Assembly (NCBI GenBank): GCA_936435175.1
Contig: OW386565.1
Coordinates: forward strand, 3,100,001 to 3,164,000
Direction: 5' to 3'
DNA length: 64,000 nucleotides
Origin: Glyphotaelius pellucidus
Lineage: Eukaryota; Arthropoda; Insecta; Trichoptera; Limnephilidae
Shown piece after piece: positions 20,728 through 31,051 of this stretch. Numbering within the stretch: the first letter of the stretch is position 1; every line of letters starts with the position of its first letter. The translations under genes were made by a program, and so were the position numbers. The notes beneath the pieces are model-generated. The model made no database searches and had not been told where the DNA came from. It saw nothing but the letters and a program-made list of their open reading frames with translations.

Positions 20728-21356
20728 CCTTCCGCCCGTCGCGTTTTTTTTTAATGCGAGGTGTCGCGCGGGGTCGCCAAGGACCCCAAAAATAAATATG
20801 ATTAAATTGTTTTTATAGTCTACAATTTATGTGCGCGGGGTCGCCAAGGACCCCAAAAAATAAATATGATTAAATTGTTTTCATAGTCTACATTTTATGT
20901 GCGCGGGGTCGCCAAGGACCCCAAAAATAAATATGATTAAATTGTTTTTATAGACTACATTTTATGTGTTATTTTAACTGATTATAGTCAGGTGGTAAGG
21001 GCTGCATCGAAATAAAAAGTAATAATAAAAAAAATATATATATTTATTTTCGATATAAAAATATAAAAATCAACAAGTAACATTTTTTTTTAATTTCGAA
21101 TCATAATTTTTTTATAGAAAACTTTACAAAAAAAATCTAACAATTTCTATCAAAATTATAACTTTTTAAGATTGATCCAGACTTATTATTATTACAAAAA
21201 AAAATCAACACGATGCAACGAAAAAATATATAAACTTGGTTTATCATTGTATTTTGTTGAGCCTCATGCCGAAACACACGTCTGTACATAAAATGTACAT
21301 AATTAGCATTTCTGTAAAACCTGGGCTTTTAAAGACCCCAAGCAACAGGTCGAGGG
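20728..21356. mobile_element. TTAA-flanked MITE with internal tandem repeats
   Basis: Flanked by TTAA at 20724-20727 and 21357-21360. Ends CCTTCCGCCCGTCGCG and, inverted, CCCTCGACCTGTTGCTT. TTAA duplication points to the piggyBac superfamily. No transposase is encoded. Confidence 0.65.
20766..20967. repeat. Three tandem copies of a 67-68-bp unit
   Basis: Units start at 20766, 20833 and 20901 with GCGCGGGGTCGCCAAGGACC and are nearly identical. GGGGTCGCCAAGGACCCC has inverted-repeat character (GGGGTC/GACCCC), so each unit could form a hairpin. Located at the left end of the TTAA element. Confidence 0.9.
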
Positions 21357-21360
21357 TTAA

Positions 21361-21714
21361 ATAGTGTTAAATCTAAATGCAAGTTGTCCCGGACAGGAAT
21401 TTTTATAATTTGAAATGAAAATATTATTTTATTTTTAGGGTTAACGTTATATGTCAGCCTAATCCTGTGCAAATTTTATTATCATGGTGTGCGTTTGTGT
21501 ATGCATTCACACTCGGTAGAAGTGAAACCTTCAGAAAACTAAAGTAGGCAAGAGTGGGAAGACTACGAAGCACCGCACAAAGAGGAGACCGATCATACTA
21601 TCTCATTCTCTCGTCAGCTAAAACCTACAGATGTATGTGTTTGTCTCTTTTTAGTTTCAAATCAATGGTGCTAAGAAGTTTTTACTTCAAAAAGGCCAAA
21701 AGGTATCTCTCAAC
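21361..21714. other. Spacer, no gene recognised
   Basis: A short plus-strand frame at 21554-21787 runs into a family B repeat and has no domain. Confidence 0.4.
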
Positions 21715-21862
21715 CAGTGGTGGGCAGAGGCGTCCGCCACCAAGACCTAGACAATCCTCACCCCATGGACCCGAGCACCCTTGCTAAGACACCAAACGTA
21801 GCAAACCACTATGGCAGAGGTGTTGTTTATTCTATTAATGATTCATGGGATGGCGGTATAAA
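21715..21862 (-). repeat. Family B repeat at the 3' end of the ankyrin gene
   Basis: Contains GTGGGCAGAGGCGTCCGCCA, CACCCCATGGACCCGAGCAC and ACCAAACGTAGCAAACCACT. It stops within about 10 bp of the ankyrin-gene stop codon. Confidence 0.6.
21826..21831 (-). terminator. Poly(A) signal AATAAA for the ankyrin gene
   Basis: AATAAA on the minus strand, 39 bp past the stop codon, within the family B repeat. It is the nearest canonical signal. Its use is inferred from position. Confidence 0.5.
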
Positions 21863-21869
21863 TTGCAAA

Positions 21870-24800
21870 TCAATCAGATGTTTTTAAAAGGCCAGCGAGA
21901 AGTTTGGCAGTGGCGGTGTGGCCGTTAGCTGCGGCCAGCTGGAGGGGGGTCCTGTGTTCTGTGTCTCTCGAGTTCACCACAGCCGCCAGCTGCCTCTCGT
22001 CTCCCCGAGGAAGCATGGTGCCGCCCCGTTCCGCCATCTCAAACACTTCCTCGGCTAAACGCAACAATCGGGTGACGGAGCCATTGCACGAACATTGCAG
22101 AGGCGTGCGATTGCCGCTTCTGTCTCGAACGTTGTAACACGCACCGTGCTCTAACAAACAACTCACAATATCGGCCGCACCTTTCTCGGTGGCAAGGTGC
22201 AAAGCTGTGGAACCTCCAATGACGGTTTTAGCATTGATAAACTTGTGGAAAGCTTTGGGCCTGGTCTTCTTTACGTTCTGCAACAATAGACATACCCTTT
22301 GTACGCAGGATTTGGATGCAGCGAGGTGCAGAGGGGTGTTCCCTTTCTGCGATACTGCGGTAGGATCAGCTCCGTTGTCGAGCAGTAGCGACATAACCTC
22401 CGCCGTGGCGGCAAAGTGCAGCGCCGTTCTACCAGCGCTATCCGCAGTATTCACGTCCGATCCGTTTTCTATTAATCTGTAAACCTCTCCTTTATCTCCT
22501 TCACTGGATGCTTTAAGCAAATTGAAATCAAAAGGAGGTTTGTAACCGATTTCCATATTCATTGAATTTTTTAGATTTTTCTCAATTTTATCTAAACATG
22601 CATCGGACTTTCTGAAACTTGGGTGATCGGGGCCATAGACGGCATTCCTCGCACTTAGACCTTCCTTGTGAACCATCAAAGCAGAGTTAGTTTTTTTCTG
22701 ATGCATGTAAATAATCTTCAAAAGCCCTTGAGTATTGACAGTTACCACATTATTGAGTCCCAAAACATTTTTCTGAATAGGTAATATTTCTTGACAGATT
22801 TGCAGAGCTTCGTCAAGTTTGTTCTGTTGAGTAAGAATAGCTGCCATAGCGTGCCTGGTTTTGAGAGTATCGGAGTGATTTAGTCCTAATTCCTTTTTTC
22901 TGGCTTCGTAAACGGTTTGCAGCAGAGCAAAGGCTTCGTGGAACTTGCCTTGAGACTGGAACACGGTGGCAATATTAAATTGGAGACAAAGAGTGTCAGG
23001 ATGATGGATACCCAACGTCCTTTTGTAACATTTGTAGACTTGCACATTGAAACGCAAGGCTTCTTCGTACCTTCCGAGAGCTTCCAGTATCAGCGCTGCT
23101 CGGACTTTAGTTTGCATCACTTGTTCGTGCCACTCGCCCGGCAATTCCTGTTCCGTCTTCAAAACTTCCTGGACTATTTCCCACGCCTCTTTTTTCTTTC
23201 CGAGCTTGCTCAATAGTAAAGCCAGGTGACTCCTGGTCTCCAGGGTGTCTGGGTGATGAGGACCGGAAACTTTAACTCTCACCTTGTAGGTATCTTCCAA
23301 CATGGTCAGGGCACCGGGATACTTTCCCATGTTGTACAATGCATTCGCTATTTTGTCTAGAATGTCCAGCGTTCCTGGATTATCCTCTCCCAATATTTCG
23401 ATTCTTTTACTGAGCAGCTGATTTAAAATATTCAGGGCTTCTGAGAATCTATCAGACCTGAACATAGAATCCACGGTGGATAAAAAATGTACAACATTGG
23501 GCTGCAAAACTCGCTTTAACTCTCCTACACAAGGAAAATGATATTTCATAGCAACAACTACAAGCGTATCGCCATCGGTGTTGCGAGCCGTCATTACGGC
23601 TTTTACAATTTCTACGTCTATTATTTTGGTAATATCTTCAATAACCTGAACATCTCGCGTTTTTACTTTCCTGAAAAAGCGTGCAATTGTTTGCAGTAAA
23701 CATTTGATATCTTTTTGCGTGGCAAAATCCAAAGGAGTCTTTGTATTGTTAGCCTTAAGGTTGTGTTCTGCGCCATTTTTTAACAAAGATTTCACTATTC
23801 CAGGATGAGAGTATTTGGATGCGTAATGCAGAGGAGCGTTGCCACCCTTTCCAACAGTATTAGGATTGGCTTTGCTCTTTAACAAAATGTCGCACACCTC
23901 CTCAAAGCCCTTCCAGGAGGCGATATGTAAAAGTGTCGCATTATCAGAACTCTTTACATTTACATATTTTGATAAGTCTTTAATCAAATTGCCAACTTCC
24001 AAAACATAATTTTTTTTCACACCTTTATATAGTTTTTCAATTGAAGCCAACAATTCTTTAATTTCTTGACTCTCTGTTAAATCTGAAGGGGTTTTACCAA
24101 AAATGTTGGTGGCATCATACACTGCTCCGCTTTGCAACAACAGCTTGACCATTTCTATGTGTCCATTTTGGGCAGACACGTGAATAGGCCTAGCGCCACC
24201 AAAATCAGTGGAATTAATATCGAGATGGTTGTCTATCAAATATTGAGCCACGGCTAGCTGCCCTTTCATCGCAGCACAATGTATCAGGGTCCAGCTGATA
24301 TCTCCCGCATCATCAATGCTCATCCCAAGCTCCAGGAAGAATGTCAAGATGTTGAGGTGGCCGTTGAAAGCTGCAATTTGGATTGGTTTACAACCTTGTC
24401 TGTTTATAGCATTGATGTCGGCTCCTTGGTCTACCAAGAGTCTGGCTACTTCAAGATTACCGGCTTCAGCGGCGATATGCAGCAAAGTCCAGTTGTCGCG
24501 GTATCTCTCGTTTATTCCAACGCCTGGTTGTTGCATCAGTATTGAGGTATTTGACAATTGGGCTTCAGCAACCGCCACTTCTAACGGCGTTCTATTACAC
24601 GAATTCCTAATTTTGGAATCCGCTCCCCAGTGCAGTAACCTTTTCACAATACTTGGCGTGTTCATGAGGACTGCGAGATGCAGGGGAGAGTTATTAGTAT
24701 TTGTAGGATTGACATTGGCTCCATTTTTTAGTAAAACTTCGACAAACTCTGTATTTTCAAGCATTATTGCAGTGAGTAAAGGCAAAGGGTCTTCTACGCA

Positions 24801-27800
24801 ATCTGCAACTTTAATACCTTTCTCTATCAACGCCCTGGCTATGTGAACATCACCACTTTCAGCAGCTGCATATAGGAGGTTTGAATAATTTTTATTATTA
24901 ATATTGATGTCGACTTCTTTATTCTTCAACAGAGCTTCAACCACAAGTCTATGTCCTGAGGTAACTGCAGACAATAGAAGTTGACCTCCGCCAACATTAA
25001 CATCCGCTCCTTTGGCAATCAAAATTTCCAGCAAGTCTTTATTGTTATTTTTCGCTGCACAGCATAATGCTGAAGAACCTGAGGTATTTAAATGGTTGGT
25101 ATCTGCTCCATATTTTAACAAGACCTCAACAGTCGCCTTGTGATTCCCGCTGGCAGCTATGTGCAATGAGGTGTCACCGTTACGGTCTTCAGCATCAACA
25201 TCAGCCTTTCCCTGGAGCAATGCTTCTACCACTGAACTGTTTCCAACTAACGACGCAACATGCAACGCTGTAAGGCCAACCTTTGCTTTCTCATTAACAC
25301 TGGCTCCATGATTTAGCAGCATTTGAATAGTTTTCTCGTTGCAAGTTATCGCAGCAGCAATATGCAATGGTGTGCAGAGAAGATTGCTTTTACGGTTTAC
25401 ATCAGCTCCTTTCTTTATCAAAGCCTCTGAAATTATTTCTTGACCTTTAGCACCACTGTGATGCAGGGCTGTACAATCGTCACCATCTACAGAATGCACA
25501 TCAGCTCCCGCAGCTAACAAAATTTCTACTACCTGTTTGTTACCGGCACCTGCAGCCAGGTGTAATGGCGTTTTTTGATCTGTATTTTGGATGTTCATAT
25601 CGATACCCCTTTGAATTAAAGTCTCTACAACGGAAGAGCGGCTGTAAAGAGCGGCAATATGCAATGCCGTTGAGCCCTCGAAGTCTCTGATATCTGCCTG
25701 AGCACCATTCTGCAGCAGAAGGTCCACTATATCTGCATGACCACACCCGGCCGCAACAAGAAGCGGAGTGAAGCCATTGTCACTTCTTTTAGCGTTGACG
25801 TCGGCTTTGCGACGCAGCAGTAGGTCTGTGATGAATTCATTGCCATGAGAAACAGCCATGTGCAAGGGAGTGTTTTTGCACGTCACATTTGGATTATTGA
25901 CAAAAGCACCTTTCTCTAAGAGAATCTGAACAATTCCTTTGTGATTGCATTCCACTGCATAATATAACGAAGAGTGACCCAGGCAGTCTCTGAGATTCAC
26001 ATGAGCTCCCTTCTCCAGCAGAGCTTTGACAACCTCCAAGTGACCACTTCTTGCTGCCAGGTGCAAGGGAAACATACCCATCTTGGTCTTAGCATTGAAA
26101 TCTGCTTCATTTAGCAGCAAGTACTGGACTATTTCAACATAACCGAGATCAGCGGCCATGTGAAGAAAAGTACCATCCAACATCATGTCATCAATATCAA
26201 CGGTAATATCTTTATCAAAGAGGATTTTCACCACTTCTAAATAATTGTTCATCACGGCATAATGCAGAGAAGAACACCCAAAGCTATCCTTGGCAGTTAT
26301 ATCGGCTCCCAGTGAGAGCAAAATCTCCACAGTTTTCTTGTGTCCATTCTGGGAAGCCAGGTGTAATGGTGTCTTTTTATTATCGTCAACTTGATTAATT
26401 GCGCTTCCAATTTCTGCCACAAAAAATTTCACCATGACATCTCTTCCGAAGGTGGCGGCTATGTGCAATGCTGTTCGACCATCAGCATCTCTCGCCTCGG
26501 TGTTAATCATTTTCTGTTTAGTCAAGAATTTGATAGTCTCAATATTGGGTCCCTGCGCTGCGTAGTGTAGCGTAGTTGATTGATCTTCATCTCTTGAACA
26601 TATATCAGCTCCTCCCGCGATTCCTAGTAGAAATTTCTCCAAGTTCCCATCCAACAAACACTTCCACATTTCCTTTTTTTTGTCAAGAATAGACAAGCCC
26701 CGCTCATATCTCCGTCTCAATTGCACAATATTGTGTTTTAAAGTGTGGCCTATTTTACAGTTCAGCAAAAGGCTCTTGTTTTCAGTAAGTTTCACAGCAT
26801 TTAGGAGCACGGCGGACCAAGCGTCAGTCGGCAGAATGTCTACCAAGGAAGTCCCGTGAGCCAAGTGGTTGCGCAAGCACTTGCCATTCACCGCAGGCAT
26901 CGCCCCATCTAGATACAGCCCATTTTTAGGAACACACTTGGAGCTATCTAAAAGGGACATGATATCCAGCACGAGGGCTTCTATCGTAAATCTATTTGAA
27001 TTCTTATCTTCGTAGATTAATGAAAGATGCTCAAACAGTTGGCCAAACATTCTGTCAGTTCCAATGACATTCTCCAATTCGTCCAATTTTAGAGTGAGTT
27101 GTTCACTATTGATCTCGCTGCGGCTTTTAACACTGTTAACGTTGCAATTTTCATTTCTATTGCTGTTTTTGTTTTTCGTACTAAATAATAATTGCCTACC
27201 ATAATCATCAATACAATTAATCTTACGTTTGTCAATTGACAGAAAATAATTAATTCTAACTCTCGCAAGTAGCACATCGTGAGCAATCTCTGGTTTAATT
27301 CTCATAGATATGCTGTTATAAAATGTTGATAGAAGGCTTTGTAGCGATCTGCATCTATCAACATTTAAAGGGTTGTTTTGAGACGAAAATACTTCTAAGA
27401 CTTCACTTACTTTTGCCTTCATGAATCCAATGAGTTCAATTGTTTTGAAAGAAGGGCCAAAAAAGACCGATGGGAGAATTATTTTGAATAAACTGGAATA
27501 TTTTTCTTTGGTTAGTAATTGATGTTGTAAATTTGTTTTGTCGAGAACGTCTTTTATTTCAGCAAACAATTTCTTCTCATAAGGAGTTTGATCGGGAATG
27601 TTTCTATTAATGTCTGCAATAAGATCTTCAATCTTTCGGTGATCTTTTGTAACTGTGTCTGTTTCTTGGACATTCACAAAGCCAACATTTAGAAGTACTT
27701 TTGCAATTTTGTGAAATTCATCTGCATTATCACAGTTGAGGAGCGTTGTCAGCAAACGTCTTATTTTGTCAGCTTTATTGGAGTTAGTTATGTCGATAAT

Positions 27801-28961
27801 GACTGCTGCGATCTTTTTAATGTCATTTTGAATGTCAGAATAAAACGCAGAGTCTTCTTCTGACTCTAGGTGCGGATGAGATAATAAATTGCGTAAGGCT
27901 TGCAAGACTTTTTTTGTTTCTCGGGGTGCTGAGAGGAGGAGAAGTTCAGTCACGGCTGGAGAGAGTTTGGGGCTGTCCAGTGTGTTCTTCAGATGCTCTC
28001 CCGTCACCTGGAGAGCTCTCTTGATAGTCAACTGACCCACTCTTGTAGCGGCGTCCGCCGCCAAGGCCGCTTCCAGATATGTCTTCATGATGTGGAGCGA
28101 AGAAATGTCTCTCACCTCCTGATAGTCAGCGTACAAGTCAGGATATCCGCTGATGATGGCAGCGGCAACATCCTCGCGGCTTAATGCCACCGGTTTCCCA
28201 AGGGTTTTGACATCTGTAGATCCGATGCGTTCCTGCAACTCTCGCAGGGCAGAAGCAAACTTGTTCAATTCCTTCATCAACCTCTCCTTCTTCAACACGG
28301 ACAGATAGAAGATATTCAATTCGTGTCCCCGAACGTGTGCGGATATAAAGCTCACCAAGCAGAACTCTATTTCTTTCCACGGCAGAATATCGTACGTTGA
28401 CTTCAATTGTTGTTTTAGTATGTTGATATTTTGAGCTATGAACCTGCCTATGTATAAAAAGTGACTGTCCACTTCTTCATAAGTATTAATGTGCTCAATA
28501 TTTTCCAGAAGTAGTTGGACTCGTTCTTGGATATCAGCGGAGGAAATCTCGGGAACAACTCCGTTGTCCTTAGAAAAGAAACGTAGATCGACCAACTTGC
28601 GTTGGACAAATAGATTCACTTCTGAAGACACGAAAACACTATTCAAGAATATTTTCTCGTAAGCCTCTGATACGAGACTCTCCGAGAGTTCAGGGGTCAT
28701 CGATTTGAGGAGTGTGCGGAAGAGATCTACATTTCCGGAGCGCATGGCATAATAAACTGCATTATGCCCTTCATCTTCCTGCTCCACTGAACACCAGCGA
28801 GAGATGGGGGACGTGTCATCTTCCAATAAGAGCTTCAATAAGTCAGCTCCGTTGTGCTTGCAAGCCAAGGTGATGAAGGGGGAGGATGAAGAGTCCATCC
28901 CTCGGAGCCGTCTCAGGTCTGCGCGGGACCGGCAGGCCAGAAGCTCTGTTTCTGCACCCAT
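21870..28961 (-). CDS. Giant ankyrin-TPR-ankyrin repeat protein
   Basis: A single uninterrupted 2,363-codon frame. The start context is good (GACAATGGG). Residues 1-100 hold two weak ankyrin-like units. Residues about 100-760 are mostly helical, of unknown fold. Residues about 770-1755 hold about 29 ankyrin repeats, many close to consensus (TPLHLAAGAGNKQVVEILLA). Residues about 1824-2114 form a TPR block of kinesin-light-chain/nephrocystin type with recurring HPDTL motifs about 42 residues apart. Residues about 2144-2363 hold five or six more ankyrin units. I see no signal peptide, transmembrane segment or enzymatic motif, so it is probably an intracellular scaffold. Partners are unknown. I cannot assign an orthologue. 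Absence of introns in 7.1 kb is unusual beside the intron-rich Cyfip gene. Options are a retrogene, an arthropod lineage-specific family, or an old transfer from a symbiont rich in ankyrin genes. It lacks the architecture of known ankyrin toxins (TPR present, no N-terminal secretion signal). Confidence 0.9.
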   Translation of the reverse strand: MGAETELLACRSRADLRRLRGMDSSSSPFITLACKHNGADLLKLLLEDDTSPISRWCSVEQEDEGHNAVYYAMRSGNVDLFRTLLKSMTPELSESLVSEAYEKIFLNSVFVSSEVNLFVQRKLVDLRFFSKDNGVVPEISSADIQERVQLLLENIEHINTYEEVDSHFLYIGRFIAQNINILKQQLKSTYDILPWKEIEFCLVSFISAHVRGHELNIFYLSVLKKERLMKELNKFASALRELQERIGSTDVKTLGKPVALSREDVAAAIISGYPDLYADYQEVRDISSLHIMKTYLEAALAADAATRVGQLTIKRALQVTGEHLKNTLDSPKLSPAVTELLLLSAPRETKKVLQALRNLLSHPHLESEEDSAFYSDIQNDIKKIAAVIIDITNSNKADKIRRLLTTLLNCDNADEFHKIAKVLLNVGFVNVQETDTVTKDHRKIEDLIADINRNIPDQTPYEKKLFAEIKDVLDKTNLQHQLLTKEKYSSLFKIILPSVFFGPSFKTIELIGFMKAKVSEVLEVFSSQNNPLNVDRCRSLQSLLSTFYNSISMRIKPEIAHDVLLARVRINYFLSIDKRKINCIDDYGRQLLFSTKNKNSNRNENCNVNSVKSRSEINSEQLTLKLDELENVIGTDRMFGQLFEHLSLIYEDKNSNRFTIEALVLDIMSLLDSSKCVPKNGLYLDGAMPAVNGKCLRNHLAHGTSLVDILPTDAWSAVLLNAVKLTENKSLLLNCKIGHTLKHNIVQLRRRYERGLSILDKKKEMWKCLLDGNLEKFLLGIAGGADICSRDEDQSTTLHYAAQGPNIETIKFLTKQKMINTEARDADGRTALHIAATFGRDVMVKFFVAEIGSAINQVDDNKKTPLHLASQNGHKKTVEILLSLGADITAKDSFGCSSLHYAVMNNYLEVVKILFDKDITVDIDDMMLDGTFLHMAADLGYVEIVQYLLLNEADFNAKTKMGMFPLHLAARSGHLEVVKALLEKGAHVNLRDCLGHSSLYYAVECNHKGIVQILLEKGAFVNNPNVTCKNTPLHMAVSHGNEFITDLLLRRKADVNAKRSDNGFTPLLVAAGCGHADIVDLLLQNGAQADIRDFEGSTALHIAALYSRSSVVETLIQRGIDMNIQNTDQKTPLHLAAGAGNKQVVEILLAAGADVHSVDGDDCTALHHSGAKGQEIISEALIKKGADVNRKSNLLCTPLHIAAAITCNEKTIQMLLNHGASVNEKAKVGLTALHVASLVGNSSVVEALLQGKADVDAEDRNGDTSLHIAASGNHKATVEVLLKYGADTNHLNTSGSSALCCAAKNNNKDLLEILIAKGADVNVGGGQLLLSAVTSGHRLVVEALLKNKEVDININNKNYSNLLYAAAESGDVHIARALIEKGIKVADCVEDPLPLLTAIMLENTEFVEVLLKNGANVNPTNTNNSPLHLAVLMNTPSIVKRLLHWGADSKIRNSCNRTPLEVAVAEAQLSNTSILMQQPGVGINERYRDNWTLLHIAAEAGNLEVARLLVDQGADINAINRQGCKPIQIAAFNGHLNILTFFLELGMSIDDAGDISWTLIHCAAMKGQLAVAQYLIDNHLDINSTDFGGARPIHVSAQNGHIEMVKLLLQSGAVYDATNIFGKTPSDLTESQEIKELLASIEKLYKGVKKNYVLEVGNLIKDLSKYVNVKSSDNATLLHIASWKGFEEVCDILLKSKANPNTVGKGGNAPLHYASKYSHPGIVKSLLKNGAEHNLKANNTKTPLDFATQKDIKCLLQTIARFFRKVKTRDVQVIEDITKIIDVEIVKAVMTARNTDGDTLVVVAMKYHFPCVGELKRVLQPNVVHFLSTVDSMFRSDRFSEALNILNQLLSKRIEILGEDNPGTLDILDKIANALYNMGKYPGALTMLEDTYKVRVKVSGPHHPDTLETRSHLALLLSKLGKKKEAWEIVQEVLKTEQELPGEWHEQVMQTKVRAALILEALGRYEEALRFNVQVYKCYKRTLGIHHPDTLCLQFNIATVFQSQGKFHEAFALLQTVYEARKKELGLNHSDTLKTRHAMAAILTQQNKLDEALQICQEILPIQKNVLGLNNVVTVNTQGLLKIIYMHQKKTNSALMVHKEGLSARNAVYGPDHPSFRKSDACLDKIEKNLKNSMNMEIGYKPPFDFNLLKASSEGDKGEVYRLIENGSDVNTADSAGRTALHFAATAEVMSLLLDNGADPTAVSQKGNTPLHLAASKSCVQRVCLLLQNVKKTRPKAFHKFINAKTVIGGSTALHLATEKGAADIVSCLLEHGACYNVRDRSGNRTPLQCSCNGSVTRLLRLAEEVFEMAERGGTMLPRGDERQLAAVVNSRDTEHRTPLQLAAANGHTATAKLLAGLLKTSD

Positions 28962-30534
28962 TGTCTGTCACACTTCAATCACACCACGCCGCTACACTGT
29001 CAATTCCACTCAACAGAAACACTTAAGTGTGATACCGATTTAAAAGAAAACTGATAATGCCAATTATTCACACAAGACCTTTCGACTCCTAGAGCTGCTA
29101 GGCCGGTTAATGTTCAAGAAAGTATTTCGGTATTTTAAAATAATTCACTAACCAACTAAACTATACGTTCAGAAATAAAGAATTATTGTCAGTATATACA
29201 TCTTATTAAATGCACCAGCACGTCATAAGTTATAAATAGACCAATCATTCACCACTTAACTTTGTGAAAACTTTTACTAAAATGTCAAAAGTTTTTGAAA
29301 AACATAAATAAAAACAAAAGTCGTAGAGATGGCCGAAATCCGCCCATCGCGGTGATTTTGTCCCTGTGACTTTACTGTCACTGGATAATAAAATTTTTGG
29401 AGGAATTTGTTATTTTTAGCACCAATCCAATTACAACAATATATTTTCCAGTACATCGACAAAATGTTCTTTTAAATGGCGAAGAGCGCTCACTATTTAT
29501 GTATTTAAAAAAATAATTATAATTTTTTTATAAAATAGGTTATTTTAATGTATTCAAAAAAAAGGTTCTTATTTCGTAATTCTGCGATTGTCTCTTGTAA
29601 AAAAAAATGTAACTTATTTAAAAAAAACTTAAAATTTAACTTATTTAAAAAAAAACAAAAATATAATTAATTTGAACAAACTAAGAATGTAACTAATTTT
29701 AAAAAAACGTGTGTGCTTTATACCACACAACTGAAGTCAAACTTCTTTAAGCTTCGTTCGCCTCGCCCGATCACACTTTTCACGCATTCGCCAGCTTACT
29801 CCCCAAGTCAAGCGTGCGTTAAAAAGTTTTACTTCAAAAAACTGTAAATGTAACTAATTTTTAAAAAACGCAACTGATTTTAAGAAATGGCAAGATCATC
29901 CTTAAGGCGGCACTCTTGAAACGCACGGCGCTGAAAAAGAAGATGGAGAGATATGTAATTACGAGTGTTGGACAGAGCGCGCTAATATGATAAGTCGTAA
30001 AATAGCAGCGAAAATTGCGAAAAAGCTTAATAAAACATGACTCGTTTAAAATAGAGCAAAAATCTCGTGGAAAGTATCATTTAAAGAAACATTGTGAATT
30101 TTTTCACAAATATAACGTAAAATAAAAGAAATAGACTTGTTTTAAATAATTTTCGGAGCATACTTTGCGATTTTTTTCTATCGAGGGAATTTCATATAAT
30201 TTGCGTTTCGGCGTGGAACGTATCTAGATATTATCTTTAAAAATAACATATATTTTTTTAAGAGCTTAAAAAATTCAAATGTTTAAGGGAGATATGTAAG
30301 AAATCGGTCGAAATTCGAATAGTGGACCCTTAATGAGTGAAAGCCAAATAAATAAATAAAATAAAAATAAACACTGGCGGCCATACATTGTAATGAGTTA
30401 TTAGTAATAAATATTTTAAAATCAATAATGGCCGGCAAGTGAACAGTCAGTTGCGGTGACTGAAATATGTAAATATTTCTAATTGTGTTTAATAATTTGT
30501 GGGTAAAAGAGAAATAAAATAATAATATATCCTA
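28962..30534. other. Upstream region of the ankyrin gene
   Basis: AT-rich. It contains the probable 5' untranslated region and promoter of the minus-strand ankyrin gene, but no clear TATA or initiator could be fixed. 29560-29880 has recurrent A runs with degenerate AATGTAACTTATTT / AATGTAACTAATTT blocks. No other gene recognised. Confidence 0.4.
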
Positions 30535-30694
30535 CAGATTATAAATAAAAGTTCGTCCGCGTCCGTATGTCTGTTCGCGATAAACTCAAAACCTACTGAA
30601 CGGATTTTCATGCGGTTTTCACCAATAAATAGATTCATGAGAAAGGTTTAGGTATATTATTTGTCAAGGTTTTGTTGGTTGAAATATATAACAA

Positions 30695-30975
30695 ACTAGC
30701 TGGGACCCGGCATGCGTTGCAATGCAAAGAATAAATTGTTTCTCCTTGCTTTACCTTTCCATGATGCCTTCCTTCCTTGCCGCTAAAATACATAAAATAC
30801 CCTCATTTTCATTTATACAAATTTCATAACGCCAGAGCTTACCATTAAATATAGCCTACAACCTTTGCAGGCGTGCGCACAACAAATCACCAAAGTTTCA
30901 TCGCAATCGGATGAACGGTATGGCAGCGCATAACATACAAACAAACAAACAAATAAAAATTATAAAAAAATCGTA
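30695..30975 (-). mobile_element. Helitron-like element nested in copy 2
   Basis: Minus orientation. Its end ACTAGCTGGGACCCGGCATG is the reverse complement of the CATGCCGGGTACCAGCTAGT end at 37398-37417. It also shares CGATTGCGATGAAACTTTG and GCGCACGCCTGC in inverted form. Non-coding. Confidence 0.7.
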
Positions 30976-31051
30976 AAACAATATAATAGGAAAATGTCTG
31001 TGTGGATTTGATTTGTATGCAAATAAACAGAAAGCGGTGTGAGTTAATTAA

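Noticed and set aside
20766..20967. CRISPR array
   Set aside because: Three contiguous near-identical units without spacers, in an animal transposon.
21904..25273. Several plus-strand frames of 60-176 codons
   Set aside because: Antisense shadows of the ankyrin/TPR coding sequence.
21870..28961. Ankyrin giant as a latrotoxin-type protein
   Set aside because: No secretion signal, a TPR block is present, and the length and domain order differ from that family.
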